DNA from: Euphorbia lathyris
Taxonomy: Eukaryota > Streptophyta > Magnoliopsida > Malpighiales > Euphorbiaceae
Assembly: GCF_963576675.1 (NCBI RefSeq)
Contig: NC_088911.1
Location: 133,179,929 to 133,243,928 of the forward strand
Direction: 5' to 3'
Length of the DNA stretch: 64,000 nucleotides
Positions within the stretch are counted from its first letter, which is position 1. Every line of letters begins with the position of its first letter. The notes under the pieces were generated by a model. The model had not been told where the DNA came from. It made no database searches and worked only from the letters and a program-made list of their open reading frames with translations. Positions 47,534 through 60,634 of this stretch are shown in pieces. The position numbers and the translations under genes are program-made.

Positions 47534-50500
47534 TCAAAGCTTAGCTCTTTGCAGTTCCAACTTGGCAATGGAACCCAAGTGGACTTCGTCAGGGCCATCT
47601 GCAAGTCTCAGAGTTCTTGCTGTTGCCCAAAGATGAGACAACACTGTGTCAGATGATACACCTGCTGCACCATGTACTTGTATTGCTGTGTCCAGCACCT
47701 TCAGTGCCATGTTTGGGGCTGCTACCTGTCGTAACGGATTTTCGTGTTATGTAATCTATATAACATTATTATAACTGATAAACTAAACAAAAATTACAGT
47801 GTCAAATGGGTTATATGAATTATCGTATTGTCGTGTCAGAAATTGACAACTCTAATTAAGAGATTCAACATCAACTCATTTGATCATCTTACTATCAGTA
47901 TATACAAGGAGAAAAACATCAAGAGGTCCCGAAATTTTGTTGATCAAGCCCCTAATCTAAGTTGACGCATTGAACCATGAAACAAGTATAATTGTACAGA
48001 TTAACCCTTTGGTCACCTTGACAACTAGATGTGAACATAAAATTTTATTCATTTTATTTTCATTTGAAAATGCTTTTTTAACATTTTGAGACTTTCTATG
48101 TCTAATGCGATTACTAAAAAATTGTAAAATCCTCATTTCTAATAGTAAAAATTGCAATTTCACACAAATAAAACTAGTAACACTCTTTTAACTGAATTTG
48201 ATGTTCACAGCTAACTCTTCTAGTAACCAAGGACTTATAATGTATGCAATTATTTATTGCAGGCTCAATGTGTCAAATTGAAAAATCAAGAGCTTCAACA
48301 ACAAAAACTGAAAAGATCAATGGTTTTCTACTTTGTACTAACAAGCCAAACATTACCTTAGCCATTGCAATGATTCCGTGAGCCTTTTTGTTTCCAAGCC
48401 TATCAAGCTGCTCAGCTGCCTCTAAAACCAACAATCTGGTTTGTTCCAGCTCTATTCGACACTGAGTAATGCAAAATAACTTAACATCAGTATAAACTAA
48501 CAGAGAGTTGACACATTTAGACTCCATAAACCAGCACTGCTTTTTAATTGAAGATTCCTGGTACTATTGGTATCCATCTATTTTGCACTGAAACTTCAAT
48601 TTTAAAGCTCAGAAACCGGAACCCGCGAACTAATTGAAAACTCATTTCCTAGGATGTAATGTTTTCAAAAGTGGATCAATGTTAATCACATGTACAGTAA
48701 ATTTCTAATATTTTCTCGATCATCTTCTACAAGCTTTCAAAATGAAAAAACTTACTCTATATTAGGCGACTTGTATGTATTCTTTTTAAATATATTTCTA
48801 TTATTTACACGTTACTCGAACGTTTCTGTTTCCAGTAATGTGTTTCCTGTAAAGTTTTCCAGTTTCCGTTTCAGTAACTGTTTCCGTTTCTATGCAACGT
48901 AAGTACCCACATTTTTATTTTATTTTTTTGAAGAGAGTACCCACATTTCTTGGAAGTACACAAATTTTCTTTCTGTAGATGTAATATTATACCCTCAATG
49001 AAAAGTTAAATAAAAAACCTTGGCAACATCTGAACGGAATGAGCCGTGCTCAGCAATTAGTTTCCCAAATGCTCTTCTGCTGAGAGCCCTTTGAACCATT
49101 AATTGCATCCCTCGCTCAGCTGCACCAATTAATCTCAAGCAGTGGTGCAATCTCCCTGGACCAAGTCTACCCTGGAAGGATATAGAATCACTATTATTGC
49201 ATATCAATTAGCAAATGGTAAATTTATCAACATAGTGGACCATGCATGCTTTCAGTGCTCAATTCACCTATATCAACTTTCTCAATTAAACAGTAAGGAT
49301 GTCAAAATAGGACCTCTCGTGTGTGATTCAACTTATTATCCAAAGTTCACTAGCTTAGAAATTTAATTAGAATATAATTCCAAGATCAACATGAAACGAA
49401 AGCGTTACTGCTGTTGTAATCCATTATACAGCTTGCAGATAAGAAAAGTGTACCTGAGCAATCTCGAATCCACGACCTTCTCCGAGTAAGATATTCTTTG
49501 CAGGCACGCATACATTTTCAAATGACATTTCAGCATGACCATGAGGTGCATCATCAAAGCCATAAACCAGGAGTGGTCTCTTTATATGCACACCTGGAGT
49601 CTGCATGTCCACTAAGATCATGGATTGCTGCTTATGCCTGGCGGCAGTGAAATCAGTTTTTCCCTGCATATCATTATAACTAAGTTTCTTAACTAAATGA
49701 ACAACTAATAGAATCACCCTGGCCAACCATAGAGAGTAAATACTAACCATCAATATAAGAACTTTACACCTTGGATCCATGGCTCCACTTGTCCACCACT
49801 TTCTCCCATTGATGATATATGAATCTCCTTGCCTGTATAATAAAGGCAATTAGGTAGAAATCCAAAATAATTGCATATATCGTATCTTTATCTAGGGGTG
49901 TCAAAGTGGGTTATCGTGTCATAATCATGTTATGTGATATATATATACACACACCACATGATTATACATGATGTAAATGCAAGAAAAATGATAATTGTGT
50001 CGGACGGGTCTCTATTGTGTTATCATGTCAGAAGTTGACAGCCCTATGTTTATCACCACTCTGCTTTAACATACTGAGAAGCAAATACAACAGCATAATG
50101 TCAATCTACTTAATATCCAATAACAAGCCTTTTCAGGAAGCTACCTTCTAATAGAACACTCAATATTTGTAGCATCAGATGATGCAACTTGTGGTTCGGT
50201 CATTGCAAATCCAGAACGGATTTTTCCCTCAAGCAATGGGACGAGCCATTTGAGCAGTTGTTCTTTGTGCCCATATCGCAGTAAAACCTATATCATAAAG
50301 GACGTAACTGAATAGGTATGCATAAATATTCATGTGTAGTACAACAAACCATGACCATGTCATTCTACATGAAAATTTCAAAAATAATTTAAGATGCATG
50401 TTCTTTCAGCTATTTACCTAGATGGCATTGAAGCAGTGCAAAACTTACATAACACCTCATGCATCTTCCTATACTGCTATTGTGCCTTTTCACTTGTTTA

Positions 50501-53500
50501 ATTAAGCAAGTTCTTGCTCTCTAAAAATTCCAATTCTAGAGTTTGGCAATGTGTTACCAGAGCTACTTATATGTGCAGATGTTCCACAGTTTTCAGAGGT
50601 ATTACACACCTTAAAGAACATGAAACTGTTTCTTACCTCCATATTTCCGGTGTCAGGTGCACCACAATTGAACACCTGTGGAGCCCAGACAGAACGACCC
50701 ATGATCTCACAAAGATATCCATATTCAAGGTTTGAGAGACCCGCACCAAGTAATTGATCAGGAGTATCATTAGAAACAGCAGAATTACTTCCATCAAAAA
50801 TCAACTTTTTTGCTCTTTCAGCACTATCGAACTGCAGTAAAACAAAAGTTCACATATATCTCATATTTCAAGCACTTAGCTTATTACGAAGAACAGTAAC
50901 AACAGAAAAAATCCAATCAAGGAGCCAACAAAGATGAGAAAAGAAATACAGGTATCCATAAGTTCCATAGCCCTTCTTTCTTTGCCAGCGCCTTCAACCT
51001 TTCTTCCTCTGGGTGCACTGTCCAACGCGAGGAAGACTGAGCAAGCTTGTAGAATTCATTTTCCAATGGGTAAATGTGATCTTCCATAAACTTAATTAAT
51101 TTTTTCCTCAATTCCAACACCTTTTTGCTGGGCACAAACCTCCCACTTTCTTCTAGAATTTTGTTCTTACTGCTGATCTGTATTGCGTAATTGTGTGCTG
51201 TTAGGACTGCATGGTAAACAGAAAAGAATGCAGCTTAGATAACATGTTCACATAGAACAAATGAAGGGAATAACATGATGCTTCAAACATAATGTCTTCA
51301 ATGCAACTAGTGCCTATAGCTTGTTATGGGTTTCTTTTAAGTAAAACCCTTTTATCTCCTGCACAGTTAAAGACACAATCGATAAACATCCTTCTCTTTA
51401 TTGCTAATCGAAGCAAAATTCAAGTATTTATAACTCTTTTTAGACATTTCTCTGAGGGCGAGCCTTGGCGCAACGGTAAACGTTGTTGTCGTGTGACCAA
51501 GAGGTCACGGGTTCGAGTCTTAGGAGCGGCCTCTTGCCAAATAAATTGGCAGGGGAAGGCTTGCCCCAGTACACCCTTGTGGTGGGACCCCTCCCTGGAC
51601 CCTCGCTCAGCGGGGACGCGTAGTGCACCGGGCCGTCCGCCCGTTAGACATTTCTCTAAACTTCCCCTCTCAAATTTTTGTTCGATGTTAGATAGGTCCC
51701 TTATGCTAAGCCAAGAATAATGTTATTCTAGTAACTCTACCGTCTTAACACAATATAGTCATAAAAATACTTCCTAAAATAGGGATGCATTATTATGAGA
51801 AAGATATCTGAGGAGACAAATAAAATTCTAAGTACTTAGAGATACCAGGTGGAGGGTGAGAAGGGAGGACAGATTTTCTTGCAATAAAAGCCCATGCGGA
51901 GTCTATGAGACCATTAGCTTGACCTGCAGCGTTTCGAGCACGCTCACCTCCAGAGGCATTACCCTGAATTTGGCGACAAAATGTATTCCGTGAAGAAGGC
52001 TTTTCATATAAGATTAGCATTTTTTTAAGAGATACTGTTTTATCTTTAATACATTACCATCATCCACCTACTATGTATCCCAGCATAGATAGATGCCCCT
52101 CGGAACATTGCCAAGGCAATATAGAACTTCCACTTATTGGCTGGCCATGGTTTTCCCTAGACATTCCACCATGAAAATTACTTCCAGTCAGTCGGACTAA
52201 AATTTATGAATTTATACAAATGCAAGCTTAAAATTTTAAAACTTATAAATATACTCTGACATTTTATTATTTGCACTGTTTCTGCATTTCTTATATTTAT
52301 TTTTTGAAATATCATTTAAGGGTACCTGTTTCATTTCTGTGTTTCCATATTGCTAATTTAGCCGGTAGCAAAAATACCTTGTGCACTTGCACGTTTGTCC
52401 ATGGAAGTTTCTTGCATGAATTACACATGCTATGGACTAACCACTTCCTTCGAATCCTTTAACTATTTACTTACATAATTCGTCCAATGGGGTTAGATAA
52501 CTGGCCTTTGAATAAAAAATGTAATTGTACTGCTTTCAATGATCCAGCCACATGGTGTTATAATAGGTCAGTCCATAATCTATATGGAGGACTGAGTTCA
52601 TGCAAGAAATTCTCTTCATCAACCAACTTCTGGACCACGATTATAGTAATCATTAATTAAACGTCCCCATAAAATTATTACCTTGAGTTTCACAAAATTG
52701 CCAGACAACATAATCAGAGAAATTCAGGGTGAAACTTACAGAAGCAGAGCAGTATTCCGCCAAATATTCTGCCAGTGGAGGAACCCCTTCTGGAATTCCA
52801 GTAAGTTCAAATCCTTTATTAAGTTCTTGACCATCAAGGTTATGATCCGCAATATACGCCTGCCAAGAAAGACCGAAGCATGAATAACCAGATGTAACCC
52901 ATTAAAAAGTTAGACCTTTGCAAAATAGACATATCAAAATTAACCAGATCTTAGCAGAATAACACAGCATTTGTATCATTGGTTGACTGGAAAATTTGAA
53001 GAAAAAGTAGAAAGTGAAGAATGACTAGTACCAAACAGCTGTATGCAACATCACTCATCTGGTTCCCAAGGGTAGACAATTCCCAGTCAAGAATACCAAT
53101 CACACGATCCTGCAACATCAAAAAAGTTTCTTACCCTATTAATGATTTATATCAAATCAAGTTATTCCAAACAATTAATAATGATCAGTAATGCATCCGT
53201 ATAACTTTCTTAATCATGGACTTTAACAGAAAGGATGATATAATCAAATATTTAAGCTCCGGGATAAGTTTCACAAAGATAAAACATGTTCAAATCAATA
53301 AAAGCATTTAAAAGTTATGGACCTCCGTGGAATGAAATACAATGTTATCAATGCGGAAATCTCCATGAACGAGGCCTGCTGATGCTCCTGAAGCATCTTC
53401 AGGAGGAATATTTTGCCGTAACCAGTCAGACAGCTCCAACATCTTTGGATTTCTAGGGGACTTACCCTCACCAGTGGATGCAATGTACTGCTTGGTCCAT

Positions 53501-54527
53501 CTCTCCACCTAAAAAATGAGGATGAAAAATGAACATCAGGACCACCATAGAGTTGTATAGTAAGACTTCATGCTAAAAGCTTCTATTGTACTTATCTACC
53601 AATACAGGCCCTCCCTAGTTCCGTCTATACCCAACAAGATAACCTCAAACTGAACTTTTTCGTGATAATAACAAATGTTAATATCTACAGTTATAAACCA
53701 AACACCTGTCGTTTGCAGTAGTTATCTCGACGTCCATATTTCCCTAGACCAATAGCATCCACATCAGCAGAATGTAGAGCAGCCAGCACTCTAGCAGTTT
53801 CTCTATATATTGCCTTCCTGCTCTCGGGTGTCACACCCTGATCAAACAAATTATCGCCTCAATTCCTCCACGCCTCATATTTATATCACAACTACCATCA
53901 AATTGGCAAATTAGCAAAACATAAACCAAATAAAATTCCACACCGGTAATTTGGGGTCAATGAAAATGCGTCCTTCCAAAAACTCCATAATGTAAAATTC
54001 AGTTCCAATTACGCTACGATCTGTGCACAAACAGAACACTTTTGGAACTGGAACTTGCGTGTGCTCACCAAGCCCCCGCAGAACCTGTCGCATAGAAAAT
54101 ATCAAAACAACCAGGGGGATTCGTTAAACCAAATTGAAGATTTCACTTATATCAGAAATTACCAGATATTCTCTTTCCACAGCATGAGCAGACTGGAGCA
54201 ATTTACCAGGAGGCTTCTTCCTCAAAACGTACCGTTTCACGGAAGCACCAGAACCTGCTTCCAGTAGATACGTAGGGTTCGATTGGCCATGCCCGAACTA
54301 AATTTAACGCACACATTGAAATTAAAAAAAAAAATTAATGAAGTTCGAAGAGGATGAAAGTAGAGACGACAAATTACCTGTTTAACGAAGAAGGAAGAGG
54401 AAGAAGCGACGGGGAAGCCAGGCACATTAGCAGAGACATAACTGAACAAAGCATGACGATCAAAATCTTGAGCAGCTTCAACTTTCTTTAACAATTCAGA
54501 TGTATGAATCGCCATTTTCGATTCCAA
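47534..54527 (-). CDS. IBR3: IBR3-like acyl-CoA dehydrogenase (ACAD10/11 type) with N-terminal APH kinase-like domain
   Basis: Seventeen GT-AG exons in phase (54527-54378, 54297-54163, 54084-53944, 53837-53706, 53508-53323, 53109-53032, 52859-52740, 52156-52058, 51963-51846, 51206-50950, 50831-50637, 50287-50145, 49832-49748, 49663-49454, 49171-49019, 48461-48357, 47725-47534) give 832 aa from the first ATG (MESKMAIH), or 828 from the second at 54515. The N-terminal phosphotransferase-like domain has [17 protein letters not shown], the loop [10 protein letters not shown] and [10 protein letters not shown]. The acyl-CoA dehydrogenase domain has [48 protein letters not shown] and [14 protein letters not shown]. 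The protein ends in AKL, a PTS1-type peroxisomal signal where Arabidopsis IBR3 has SKL. IBR3 helps convert indole-3-butyric acid to auxin in peroxisomes. All exons are open, so the gene is probably functional. Confidence 0.96.
49893..50046. mobile_element. hAT-like MITE in an IBR3 intron
   Basis: The left end TAGGGGTGTCAAAG and the reverse complement of the right end (TAGGGCTGTCAACTTC) are hAT-type inverted repeats. The 8-bp flanks TCTTTATC and TGTTTATC match at 7 of 8 positions. A degenerate relative (GTGTCAGAAATTGACAACTC) lies in the last intron near 47836. Confidence 0.75.
51454..51643 (+). mobile_element. Au-type SINE in an IBR3 intron
   Basis: The 190-bp unit starts GAGGGCGAGCCTTGGCGCAA. 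It has a tRNA-like polymerase III box A (TGGCGCAACGG) and box B (GGGTTCGAGTC), and ends with the TAGTGCACCGGGC block known from plant Au SINEs. It is flanked by a perfect 14-bp duplication TTAGACATTTCTCT (51440-51453 and 51644-51657). It lies opposite to the gene's strand in the 639-bp intron between exons 9 and 10, away from the splice sites. Confidence 0.95.
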
Positions 54528-54781
54528 TTTAGATCAGGAAGTAGAGATGAAAGCGAATGGCGAAGGAGGTGGAAGAAGAGGATGTGATGTTTGCTTCGAT
54601 TTCCTCTGTTTAGGAATGGCGACTTTGCTTTGGAAAATCAATCAGCTAACAGACAGTCTGCCAAAACGACAATTAATGTTTTGTTTGTTATACGCTCGAC
54701 TAGATGTGCGTTTGTGTCACGCTCTGACACGTGTACAAGATTTGTAAAAGAAAGTGAATTTCTATTTGGATAGGCTTACTA

Positions 54782-55185
54782 GAGCATGTTTAGTGGTTGT
54801 AACAAAGGTTTGTTATAATTGAGTGTCATCTAAGCATAGAAAACACTTTACTATAACTCTTTATTACTTCAAAATTTAATAGGATCCACTTATTATAAAC
54901 ACTATACACTATTTCAATTAATATATAATTAATAATTTTTTATAAATACTTATTATTCATAAATCAATAAAAAAAACAATTAAAATTTGAAGGACTAAAA
55001 ACAATTGACAAATAAAAAAAAATTACTCTTAAAAGAAGAGAAAAATCTTTTAATAATATTTTTTGTTGTCCTTTTTTTTGTTACAAAATATAGTAACTTA
55101 CTACATTTTGTAATAAGCAAATGATTACCCCTCTAGTGGTTGGGTGTTACAAGTGACAAACTTGTAACACCTACTAGAGGTGCTC
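54782..55185. mobile_element. PIF/Harbinger-like MITE upstream of IBR3
   Basis: The left end GAGCATGTTTAGTGGTTGTA and the reverse complement of the right end (GAGCACCTCTAGTAGGTGTT) are inverted repeats of the GAGCATCTCTAGT type. The flanking trinucleotides are CTA and TTA, close to the TWA expected. The element is 404 bp and lies about 255 bp upstream of the IBR3 start. Confidence 0.65.
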
Positions 55186-58076
55186 TTATGAGTTGGATTA
55201 AACGGCCAAATATAATCATTTATTTTACATTTATAATTTTAAGGTTTAATACATCATTTTGACCCTCAACTTAAAAACAAACCAAAAAAATGATTGACCT
55301 TTAAACTTTTAAGTGTTTTGATATACCCTTTATATAAAATATTTGTTAGTCCTCTGAATTTATCTAAAATTCTAACCAATTAATCACTAACTTGAAAAAA
55401 AAAGTAAGTTAATTTCAAAAATATATTGCACGCGTCTTAAAAATTGTAAAACGATAAAAATCGAGGTATGCAGTTCTAATATTAGAGAATGTAAGTTTTA
55501 CAATTGAGCAAGTAAGAACTTTCATTTTAATATATTCTGTGAATTATGTAATAACATTTTAAGGACATGCAACACATCTTCCGCATACATTTTAATTTTT
55601 TGCAACCGATTGATTAATTGGTTACATTTTACGCAAGTTCAGGACAATAATTAGATATTTTATACAAGTTAATGGAAATACGAGACACTTTGAAAGTTCA
55701 AATAGCCAATTAAACTTTTTAAACAATTGCTCGATCTCAAGAGAAGCTATACCTGATATATACGTGTCCCTACTTTATAAAGGCAGGATTCCAATTTGTG
55801 GGAAAGGAAAAAAAAAGGGTCTTCTTCTGGACAATTATAATTTTATTTCTCGACTTGAGAATTTTGTTGACAGGCTTAGAAAGGTGAGGACAACTTTGTG
55901 TCTTCCAATTCACGTGACAAGAGTTCTTATTCTTGATCGTTGTAGGGAAACCAATTGAGACTAAGTGATAAGAGTTATCTGTCTGAGGGCTAGGTTCAAA
56001 TCTTGTAGGACTTCTCGAAAAAACAGTATCAAGGGAACTCAAAAATCACGCTCAAAGTGTGCCTCATAAAGTATAAAGATGTTATCATCCATTAAGCTTT
56101 TTGCTCGAACATCGGGCCTATATGGTCCTCTAATTTGATATACTACGTCAATCAATGTCAAATATTCAAGGGTAAATATAATAGCAACCTCGTCAGCTGG
56201 GTGGCGATTCTTATGAGGTGTGGGACGATAACAATGGTTGAATCTAGTGTTTAAAGTGCGTCGACAATTCTTTTCATACTTAAATAACTTTTTCTTTACT
56301 TTCTTATTATAGTGTACTTAGATTAATATTGGCATTGTTGAAAGCTTGAAAGACACAAAAAAAAAAAAAATTCATATATTGAACAAAAGTTTGGGAAGAA
56401 TTTCCCATTATATCAGTGACAACTTCTTTTTTTTATCTCTCAATAGAGGGATTCATATATGCTTTACTAGAATCGCCAATACAAAATACGTTTAGAAAAG
56501 AGGAAAGTTTGGGCATTTCACAAGAACTGAAATAGAGAAGCAAGTTACAGATCTTCAAATATAAAAGATCAACAAATTTATATACCTTTTATGGTAAAGT
56601 TTTTTTAATTTGGGATTCAAATGTAAATGAAGTGTTGTCTTCATGCCTTATACCCGAGAACCGCGAAATGTGAAAAGGTTTTATATGACTCACCCCGAGT
56701 CTATATACCTTTTCACCACTATAGGTACCACTAATTTTACATCAAAAGTTAGACAAACCTCGATCAACAATAATAAACCCTTGGAAGAAGGGCATAGGGA
56801 ATAAGTTATTAACCACCTTTTCAAATTAATGTTCGAAATGGAAGAAAGATGGGGCATCTGTTTCGGAACAAATCCTAGCATATGCCCAATTCACTTTCTA
56901 AATCATGTTCCACTTTAGAAGACCGACTAATAATAAAGGATAGAAGCCCAAAGTAGAATCCACCCCACCGGTCAGTCTAGGGGAAAATTGTATCTTCACA
57001 TTAATAAAGACTTAAAAATATGTAGTATTTACTTTCTCTCTGTTCATGATGTAAGATACCACTTTCTATGCTCTAATTGATCACTAACTTTTGCATTTGT
57101 ATCTATGGGGTCCACTCTGGTGCACGTCAACATATACCCAAAGAAGTTAGCTAAAAATGTTGGACCCCCTAAATTAATGAAATATCTTAGTTGAGAAGTT
57201 TAAAGCCATTAGAAAGTTGTTTCTTATTATGATTAGTTGTATATGCAAATTATAATTTAACTCGAGTATTATAAAAAATTTAGAGCTATTAAACTAGATC
57301 TCAATTTATGGGAGACGACTCCATATGTGAAAACTCGATGAAAGGAATGATCAATCCTAAGAGAAAACCTTTAAAACTCGGACCCGTGTGTACGGATGTA
57401 GGAGTTTCAAATGATGGAAATAAGGTTCGAATTATATATTTTAAGTTCGAAACCTCTCAGAGATATCAATGAGATAAAATCCGCACAATAAAATACAAAG
57501 GCCACATACCGAATTGACATGAATCTATATAAGGTTCGCCCTATCAATGCATGCTGATATGCGACCCAGTCTAGGGAAAACCCAAAATAAGTATGGATAG
57601 AAGTTGTGCATAATGTTTTAAATTCCACGCAGTAATGTTTGCCAATCATGCCTTTTGAATAAGGGTGAATGCACAATAATGATCGAAAAAATATGTATGT
57701 CATGAATACAATATAATGTCTTTTTACAATTGAACAATCAAAGGAGGCCTAAACCCATGGCTTTAGGGAACGATTGTATATTGTAAAAAGTTAGACGAGA
57801 GCACCCCATCTAGTTGGATAAATCATATTCGTCCATCTGGGTGGATATCACAGACACCATTTTCCCTTTCATGTTCTTCCTTCCTAAAGGGACTATGGTA
57901 CTTATCTTAGTATCTTTAACTATATGGTCGACGAATACTTGGGATTCATGGATGTTTCAATAGGTGTAGTAGTCCATCAGGGATAGTTTAGACTGCTCCT
58001 CCTAAAAAATAATGAAACAAATCAGTTGATTGTCCAAGGTTAAGGAAAAAGCGCACAATGAGTCTAAAAAAACTTA
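55186..58076. other. intergenic, no gene recognised
   Basis: No convincing coding or RNA gene is seen in 2.9 kb. Short overlapping frames on both strands lack any family feature. Confidence 0.5.
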
Positions 58077-58264
58077 CCTTGATGGGCCATTTTCCATCAG
58101 ATTTGGATAAAGTATGAAGAGGCTGACGATGTGTTGAAGGAACATATGCTGGTTCATTAAGCGTAATGCCTCCAGTCGCATTTTTAACCAGAGAAGATAT
58201 GGTTACATCCCCGATAATTAGAGGCACAACATTTCCCCTCATTTGGAGGATGGTCCTTTTCTGC
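58077..58264 (-). pseudogene. exon-like fragment of unknown origin
   Basis: On the minus strand a 188-bp block lies between an acceptor-like TTTTTTAG and a clean GTAAGT donor. It reads QKRTILQMRGNVVPLIIGD and later ITLNEPAYVPSTHRQ and SKSDGKWPIK. The composition looks coding, but I do not recognise the family and found no neighbouring exon. It may belong to a degraded transposon. Confidence 0.3.
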
Positions 58265-58282
58265 ACTAAAAAATTAGCACGT

Positions 58283-58400
58283 AATATGTGTTATGGAACC
58301 GATTAAACTAAAAGCTCGAGCTTATAGTTAAGCTCTAATCGAAGATCTTATATTAATCTCTGATAATATGATCACAGTTCCATACATGAAGGGAAGCAAA
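58283..58400 (-). repeat. reverse copy of the dispersed repeat seen at 24150-24535
   Basis: Read on the minus strand it contains AGAGATTAATATAAGATC, AACTATAAGCTCGAGCTTTT and GGTTCCATAACA, matching the other locus block by block. Confidence 0.65.
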
Positions 58401-58737
58401 TGGTTATAAAAGCCAGAAATATACAAAAAGTACGCCTACTAAGAACTGGCTCGATGAATCTAAAGGTATTGTGGGCGATCGATCTCGTTATACCATATAA
58501 CTAATTTATGATTGGTTAGATATGCGTAAATCCATCCAAGCATTCATATGAATTTGGGCTGGGAACAGACAATGTGTCTCTAGAATGGAGGCAATATGAT
58601 CCGACAATGGGTATTTAAATCCTCTTTCTTTCTAGTCTACGCAGATGGTGAAGTACCTCGGTGGAGGTAAAAATGCTTTGGACCTGGATGACAAAATTAG
58701 GAAATTTACCACCCTCCATCTAGTTGTAATCAACATG

Positions 58738-59185
58738 CACTACAAAAAAAAAACACTTTCGGGGACCACAAAAATCGTCCCCGAAATCATAAAAACTCGT
58801 CCCCTATACTTTAGGGGACAAATTTTTCGTCCCCATTTTTTGTCCTTGTTTCCTCCGTCCTTGATTCTATAGAGGACAAAAAAAAAATGATGTCGTCCCC
58901 ATTTAGAGGGACGACTGTCGTCTCCATTCTTAGGGACGACTGTTGTCCCCATTGAGAGGGACGATTGTCGTCCCCGTTTTGAGGGACAACATGTCGTCCA
59001 CATTTTGAGGGACGACTGTCGTTCCTATTCCTAGGGACGACATGTCGTCCCCATTCTGAGGGACGACATCTCATCTGTCGTCCATGTTTTTAGAGACGAC
59101 TATCGTCCCCGTTCATAGGGACGACATCTTATCCCCATTCATAGGGACGATTGCGTTTTTAGGAATGATTGTCGTCCCTATATAA
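58738..59185 (+). mobile_element. left end of a second CACTA element
   Basis: The terminus CACTACAAAAAAAAAACAC is followed by about a dozen GGGACGAC / GTCGTCCC motifs in both orientations, a typical CACTA subterminal region of a family different from the one at 11210. The other end is not in the window, or was separated by the Copia insertion at 60244, so boundaries and target duplication cannot be shown. Confidence 0.75.
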
Positions 59186-59191
59186 TAGTAT

Positions 59192-59314
59192 CATATTATC
59201 TCTAAAAGCTAATTATTAATTAAAACCACTAAATTACTATATGTAATTGAAAGAATTACAGAACCACATATTATCTCTAAAAGCTAATTATTAATTAAAA
59301 CCACTAAATTACTA
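59192..59314. repeat. 75-bp-period direct repeat
   Basis: The 47-bp block starting CATATTATCTCTAAAAGCTA occurs at 59192 and again at 59267, apparently without change. Confidence 0.85.
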
Positions 59315-60243
59315 ATTTTCAACAAGTAATTTACTAGTTCATTCTTCAACATCAAACCATAACCTAATATGTAGACATAAATCAAACAAAAAATCAACAC
59401 AAAATGATCTATTATGTAACAATAATATTCAACTCAAAATGATTAGAAAAATGTAACTAAACATTACAAGCTCATTGCGCCCATTCTTCCCAAACAACAT
59501 CGGTTCTGATATGTTCTACAACAATTCCTAAGATCAAACAAACTATATTCCTCCTGAGATTTAAATCCTTTCATTCTTCTCAAATCCTTGTTAATCTGCA
59601 AACATGAAAATGTCATATAACATTTGCCTTCCTAAAACAAATAATTACTATCACCGTCAACACTCCCAAAATCAGAGGGTGCATAATTAATGTATTACTA
59701 ACACCATACATCTAAGTTTTTTAGAGTATATTACCTCATTTTTAAAATAGCACATTGCCTATCTAACTAGCTAATTTGGGATATTTAACACATAAGAACT
59801 TGAATGGGAAGTTCAATTAAACTACCTGTAATAGTCTTAATTTGGTACGAAGTTCCTAATGTTGAGTAAACTTTAATCAGGAACAGAAACCTGAAGATTT
59901 TTTCACAAGAAAGAACTAAGCACAAAGGAAATAAGAAATAAGCATTTTCTTAAAAACTAATAACGAAAAATTTGAAATGACTATTCATTAGTAACAAGTA
60001 TGGAGACATAGAAGAAACGAATACCTTGGGAACAAATCATCTTTTTTATGCTTTCACATTTCCAAATTTTTTACCTGATGAAATTTTCATACAAGGCTAC
60101 AATTAATGCAGCAAAAGCGTTTCTAGCCACACTTGGAGACAGAGCTTTACCCAAAAACTTGAACCTCTAAGACTGATTCCTGCAAGAAATAAGATTTGCA
60201 GAACTGTCTGACAATCCTAAAACAACACTAGAAATCAATTATG
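59315..60243. other. probable CACTA interior, no gene recognised
   Basis: AT-rich sequence between the CACTA end and the Copia C LTR. No transposase motif was found. Confidence 0.4.
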
Positions 60244-60516
60244 TGTCAGAACAATTATACAAAGAAATCCCAATCATTTTTGTGAACATTGTGAATTGTG
60301 GAGAGAAAATAAGAGAAAGAAGAATCAGGAAATGTATTATTCGCTTGAATGAAAACTGATTACAGAGAGTGTTCTTATACAAGCTAGAAATGCCTAACCA
60401 ACTAATCTAATTTTCCCGCCTAGAGTTGTTAGTCAGTTATGCTGAGCTGGCATTCTTTGTTGACTGCTTTGACTGAGTCTTCAGCATGTGTTGCTCACGT
60501 GCAACTTAATTCAACA
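60244..60516 (-). repeat. 3' LTR of Copia C
   Basis: Read on the minus strand the LTR begins TGTTGAATTAAGTTGCACG and ends AATTGTTCTGACA, 273 bp with TG...CA ends. The 5 bp outside it (TTATG, 60239-60243) are the predicted target duplication; its partner is outside the window. Confidence 0.7.
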
Positions 60517-60634
60517 GCCTCCCTTCACGTGAGCAATAAGTAAGACACCTCCCCTCACGTGCAAAATATGACCGTTGAAGGAAAATCCCTAATTGCATCT
60601 TCTTCAATTTGAAAACAATCACCGGAATGAAAAA

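Noticed and set aside
54547..54773. Plus-strand frames upstream of IBR3
   Set aside because: They cover the IBR3 leader and promoter; no homology features and two frames overlap.
55930..56080. tRNA- or SINE-like stretch with GGTTCAAATC (box-B-like) near 55990
   Set aside because: No box A at a fitting distance, no acceptor stem, no flanking duplication seen.
58740..59074. Two minus-strand frames with repeated WGRHVVP-like units
   Set aside because: They arise from GGGACGAC subterminal repeats of a CACTA element.
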